Below, piece after piece: positions 57,263 to 63,200 of a DNA stretch of 64,000 nt. This DNA is from Babylonia areolata. Lineage: Eukaryota > Mollusca > Gastropoda > Neogastropoda > Buccinidae. Below the pieces are notes generated by a model, which saw only the letters and a list, made by a program, of their open reading frames with translations, did no database searches and was not told where the DNA came from. Numbering within the stretch: the stretch's first letter is position 1; each line of letters opens with the position of its first letter. The position numbers and the translations under genes were made by a program. The stretch is taken from positions 5,243,010-5,307,009 of the forward strand of contig NC_134907.1 of the NCBI RefSeq assembly GCF_041734735.1. The letters run 5' to 3'.

Positions 57263-60200
57263 ACACACACATGCGCGCGCACGTGCACAGAACTCTCCTG
57301 ACACTTGTGTACACTTACACCCTTGCGCACAAACACAAACACACAGACCCACAAACACACACATACACACACGCACAGAGGCTGCCACTGATTGGCCGCA
57401 AGAGGGGTGGGAAAAGATCTCTGATGCCAAGAACGTGGCATCTAGTGTGTTGCTCAGTCTATTGTATTTGGAAAAGGCCACAGAGACTCTGTTCCATTTT
57501 GAAGAAATTTGCGCAATGTTGGTTTGGAAATGATGCCGATATTCATTTGATTTGCAAAGCATCGTGCTCTACCTTTCATGCTAGACTTACAGCCACTCCC
57601 TCTCTCTACCTTTATTTCTTTGAGGCGATCGATGGTGTGATGGCCTTGTACCTGTTCTTTTTGATATTCTTTGACTTTTCTGAGGATTTCCGATTTTCCT
57701 AGATGTAGGCCGCTGGTTGTTGTTGCGTTACCAGCAAGTCTGTCAGCTCGCTCATTTCCTTTAACACCTGCATGTCCCGGGCAGTATGACCATGTCAGTT
57801 TTTTAATCTGAAAGTTGCGCATTGCCTTATGCCACTCTGGGCTTCCCATTCCATTTTCAATTTTCTGTATGAGGTTCATTGAGTCCATTAGAATCATGGC
57901 ATGTTGGTTTCCGGGCATATGGATGGACGATAGCCACTGGAGGGCATGTGTCACAGCTTCAGCTTCCATCGTTAGGCTGGAGGTTGTGACTTTGTAGGCA
58001 GCATTCTCTTTCCTAATTGTTCTTCCATTTTGTTTCGCAGTGGTTTGGTCTTTACTGTTTTCTTCTATGAGTAGCTTAACTTCTGCATCAGTTCTGCCCT
58101 CTGACCATTCCCGACAGTGTCTTCCAAGAGTGGGTGAAATGGCTGTGTTGAATAGATGATTGAGGTTTTCGGGGTTTTACTCCCATTCTTTTGTTTCTTT
58201 CAGGTCTTGTAGTCAGCATACTAGCTGGATTGTGTCTTCCGCTTGCCCCATCCATGATCTTCCTCATCCTAGATGGCTGCCTTTTGGTTCTTTGACTGCG
58301 TCATGCAGTGGGTTTTGAGGGTTTTCTAATGCTCTGAAGTAGGTCTTAACCTGTTCAAACTTGTTTCTGGCCTGCAGTGAAGGAAGTTCAAGTAGGTATC
58401 GCATGGTTTCCGTGGGCGTGTCTTTTGTTGTTCCAAGGATCAGCCTCATAGCTTCATTTTGAACTCTTTCTAATTTTAGGAGGCAGCTTTGAGACGGTGT
58501 TGTTAGCCCAAGTCCGTAGTGGATCACACTGAGGACGAGTGATTGGTATAGCAGGAAGAGGTGGCGTTGTTCAATACCTTTGGTTGCCATTGCTTTTAAG
58601 ACTGAAAGACCCTTTTTGCATTTGAGACCAGTATTTTCCGTATGTTTTCTGAAGGTCAACATCCTGTCGAACTGTATTCCTAGGTAGCGTAGGCATTCGG
58701 TTTTCTTGATCTGAATCCCATCGAATGACACAGGTGGTGGTGATTTGCTTGCGGTTCTGTTGTTGAGGGTGCCCAGCAACGTTTGGGCTTTCGCTGGATT
58801 GATGGAAGATCCTGTGTCTTTGCACCATTGAGCGATATTGTTTAGTTGTTTGTGGACGTCTTTAGTTCTTTCCTGAGCATCTTTCGAAGTTTTAAAGACC
58901 AGGCCATCATCCGCAAGAGTAAGCACCCAAGCTATTCCATTGTTGTTTGCAAGGCCCTTGGTGTAGACATTGTAGAGCACAGGAGAGAGCGGAGACCCTT
59001 GTGGCAGTCCCATGGATAGTTTAGAAGGTGCAGACATCCAATCTCCGAGGCGTAGGACGACGGTTCTTTCCTGAAGCACCGCTGCTATCCATCTTGTCAG
59101 TGTCAAACTTACTCCATACCTTAGTAGCAGCTCCATGAGGTGTGCAAACTGGACTTTATTGTAGGCATCTTCAAGGTCGATTGCTACTGCTAGCGTTTCT
59201 TCTTTTCTTTGAAATCCTTCATATACCTCATATGTGAAAGCAGCTGCATTTTCCCCTGTAGACTTACCTGTTCTGTAACCACCTTGATTTGAAGGGAGAA
59301 TGTGCCTGTGTTCAAGATCCCTTGCAAGTTTCCTGGCTATCATGCATTCCATGAGCTTTCCAGCAATGTTTTGCATGGTTAGGATTCGGTAGCCGCTTAC
59401 CTGACGATGGTCCTTTCCTGGTTTTAGTATGAGTTTTAAGAACCTGTGTGTCCAGTCCCCCTGCACATGTCCATTGTGGAAACTGTTTTGATACAGACTG
59501 AAAAGTTTGCTTCTGTCTTCTTCTGATAGCTCCTTGATGTCCAAGTAGCGAACTTTGTCTGGGCCAGGAGCCAATTCTTTCTTGCATTTAGCTGTTGCTT
59601 CATTTAGATCATCGATTGTCAAGTCATCATCAGGTCCAGTCTGCATAAGGGTTTGGTTTAACTCCTCAGCATATTTCTTTTTTTCATCTAAGTTTCTTTG
59701 ATCGCTCTGTTGTATGAAACGTTTGAGCAGGGCGGATCCTTTTTCTTCGTTTGTCTTAAGCTTGGTTCCATCAGTATCTAACATGTCTGGGGTTATTTTG
59801 TGCACATTTTCCCTTCCATGTGACGATAAAATTGCCGGAACTCTGTCAATGTTGTGTCGTAACTGAGTGCCTCGCAAAACTGTTTCCACTTGTCATTTCT
59901 GGCCTCTTGAGCAGTGACTTCAAACTGTTTATTTTTTTCTTTCATTTTTGTTTCAATATCTTTGTCCGAAGATGGTTTTGTTCTTTCTTTTTGCCAAAGT
60001 TTGACAGCCGCATGTTTTTCTATCCAGGCTCTCTCTGTGTCAGTATTCCACCATGGGGGCTGAATTGTTTGCATCCGGTTCGGTGCCATTCTTTTGTTTC
60101 TCCTGCATCTTAATTTTTCAGTGATGGTTGTCTCTTTGGTTTCATACTGAAATGGATCACGCAGTTTCATACAGGGTTTATCTGATAGTTTCTGTAGACT

Positions 60201-63200
60201 GAAAACTACCGGGAGGTGATCACTGCCTTGGTGTGGAAGCGTCTCTGCATTCATTCCTGCTCTGAATTAGAGCGATGTCAATCACACTGTCACTGGCCCC
60301 TTGTCTTGTTCCAAGGCGAGTTGGGGATGTGGCTGTTAATGGGCTAAGAAGAATTTCCCCTATCATTCCTTCAAGTGCGAGTCCTTGTGGGTTGGTGTTC
60401 CGCTGGTCCCATAACTTCAATCTTGCATTAAGGTCTCCACAGATAATGACTGAGTCTCCAAATTTGTTCTCTATTTCCTCTAGAAAGGCCCAATCCTTTT
60501 TTCTTGTGCAGGTTCCTGGGTGAACATAGGCATTGATGAGCACGATGCTTTTGTGTATTCAGTCAGGTTTTTCAAGATGCACACCCACTAGTTCACATGA
60601 ATTGCTACACCATTTCTCTAGATTTATGGTGGAAACTTTGTTTTTTAGGTTTTTGTTCAGTATGATTGCTACTCCTCTTCCTTCATTCCTTCGAAAGACT
60701 GTGGAATTCTCAAAATGTATTGGTCTGTCTGCACTTGTCCTGGTCTCTTTGAGACATAAAATGTCAAAATCATATGCCAATTTCTCAATTGTTGAGATTC
60801 TCATTCTCACGCTGGAGCTATTCCAACTGCCGATTCTGAAGAATTTCTTTGACAGCTGCTCTGCTTTTGTCATTCTGCTACCTAAGCACAATTTTTTCCC
60901 ACCTCTTTTGCCACGCCTGTTTTGGGGTTTGGGGGATCTGAATTTATGTCTCGTGCAATGCAGCTGATCCCCGAGGTGCACGCGAGAAGGTTTTGTTAGT
61001 ATCCATAGAAGGGTGTTCTATGTGGTGAGGGAAAATATTCAGTCGTCCTGACAGAGCCTCTTATCAGGGAAGGGCAATGGATGTCCATCTGTGTGGAGTC
61101 CGTCAGCCTGGTGTCGCCCTAAGGCCAGACTGCATACAGTTAGTGACTGTTTAACCCAAGGTGAGTAACTGAGGAACAGGTGAGTACCAGGTGAGTAACT
61201 GAGGAACAGGTGATTAACAGGTGAGAAACTAAGGAAAGGTGTGTCATTGAAGGTTTATAGCACAGGTGAGTCACTGAGGAAAGGTGTGTCATTGAAGGTT
61301 TATAGCACAGGTGAGTAACTGAGGAAAGATGCGTCATTGAAGATTTATAGCACAGGCAAGTCACTGAGGAAAGGTGTGTCACTGAAGGTTTATAGCACAG
61401 GTGAGTCACTTAGGAAAGGTGTGTCATTGAAGGTTTATAGCACAGGTGAGTCACTGAGGAAAGGCGTGTCATTGAAGGTTTATAGCACAGGTGAGTCACT
61501 GAGGAAAGGCGTGTCATTGAAGGTTTATAGCACAGGTGAGTAACTGAGGAAAAGTGTGTCGTTGATGGTTTATAGCACAGTTGAGAGTTAAGTGAAGGTG
61601 TCGTTGAAGGTTTATAGCACAGGTAAGAGTCACTAAGGAAAGGTGTGTTATTGAAGGTTTATAGCACAGATGGGTCACTGAGGAAAGATGTGTTATTGAA
61701 TGTATATAGCACAGTTGAGAGTTGTTTAGGGAAGGTGTTGTTGAATGTTTTTAGCACAGGTGATAGTCATGAGGGAAAGGTATCATTAAAGATTTATAGT
61801 ATAGGTGATTGGGTGATCTGGGAGTTAGTTTCAGTATTCATCTTGTTCACTGTTTTGATATTTAGAGGTAGCCCTCTGGTTGAAATAGGTACAGTACCAT
61901 TCCCAAGGACACAGTACCATGCCTTAACAGGGCCATGAAGTTGAACCCTATCTCTGGTGATCACTGGATCAGAAATCTAACACTTAATTGATTCTGCCAT
62001 GGCGCCTCTGTATATTTAAATTTATACACATGAAACATCGTTATATGCCTGTTGACGTGTGAGTGTTCCTTAAAACAATTAGAAGCTCCTTAAATTTTCA
62101 TTTTATTTTTACAGAACCTTCCAAATGTTCCTGACAAGAGTTCAGAGGAGTTGTTGTCTATATATATTGGTTTGCCACATCCCCTTTGTTCTAACATTCC
62201 TTTACATAATTTATAATTATAATTTTATATCAATATCTTTATTTTGCTTGTTCATTTGTTTTGCTTATCTTAGAAGCTGGAAGATCAGACTCTGTCCCAT
62301 ACACTATGACTCTGACAGTCATATGTCTTTCATCAGGTACATGCTTCAAAAAATATGTAAATGGGGTCAGAATATTTACTTTTGGCAATAATTTTATGAT
62401 GAAGATAAATCAGAAAGGAAAAGAAGAGAGTTATTTGTTGATGATTATCCGCATAGGTCTGTTGTCTATGTTTCACCTTTTACTTACCTAGTTTAAAATC
62501 TGCATTGATTCACATTTTTTTTCTGGCTTTTTGATGTATAAAGATTTGCCCCTTGCAGGTGTATGGTGGATGAAGACAGATGCAGTGTGGAGAAAGTGTC
62601 CCAATGTCTGCAGCTGGAACTTAACTGCTTGCTGAAAGGGTCAGTATGGGAATCACACTGAGAACACAATCGTTATCATGATAATTATCATATATTTATA
62701 CAGCGCTTCAGCTTAGTATTGGAATCACACTGAGAACACAATCGTTATCATGATAATTATCATATATTTATACAGCGCTTCAGCTTAGTACTGGAATCAC
62801 ACTGAGAACATGATCATTATCATGATAATTATAGTACATTTTAGCATTTGGTTTGGGAATCAAAACATGATCGTTATCATGATGATAACAGAATACCATG
62901 TTTATATAACACTCAGTATTGGACTCACACTGAAAACATTATCATTATTATTTAACATTAGTACATTTATATTGTGCTCAGTATCAGACACACTGAGAAC
63001 ATGATCATTATCATGATAATAATAGTATGTTTGCACAGCGCTTTCAAAGTGCTTCATAAATGATAACACAGTCGGACAAAAATCATACAAGAACACACAC
63101 ACATGCATGCACACACAAACACTCATGGAAGAAATACATGTGGATCCATAGTCTTAGAATACAGATAAGGATGTCCACATGATGGCAAAACATCAGCATA

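Larger units (their letters stand above)
56363..61158 (-). mobile_element. LINE with RNase H (I/Nimb-like), long copy inside the separase minisatellite
   Basis: Minus strand, 5' to 3': endonuclease, RT, RNase H, then a ~1-kb microsatellite-rich 3' UTR and the shared tail ending at 56363. It interrupts the 45-bp array; AGGTGAGTA at 56354-56362 and 61159-61167 may be a target duplication, but the array itself repeats that word. At about 4.8 kb it is near full length for ORF2, with a few frameshifts; no ORF1 is seen. Confidence 0.88.
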
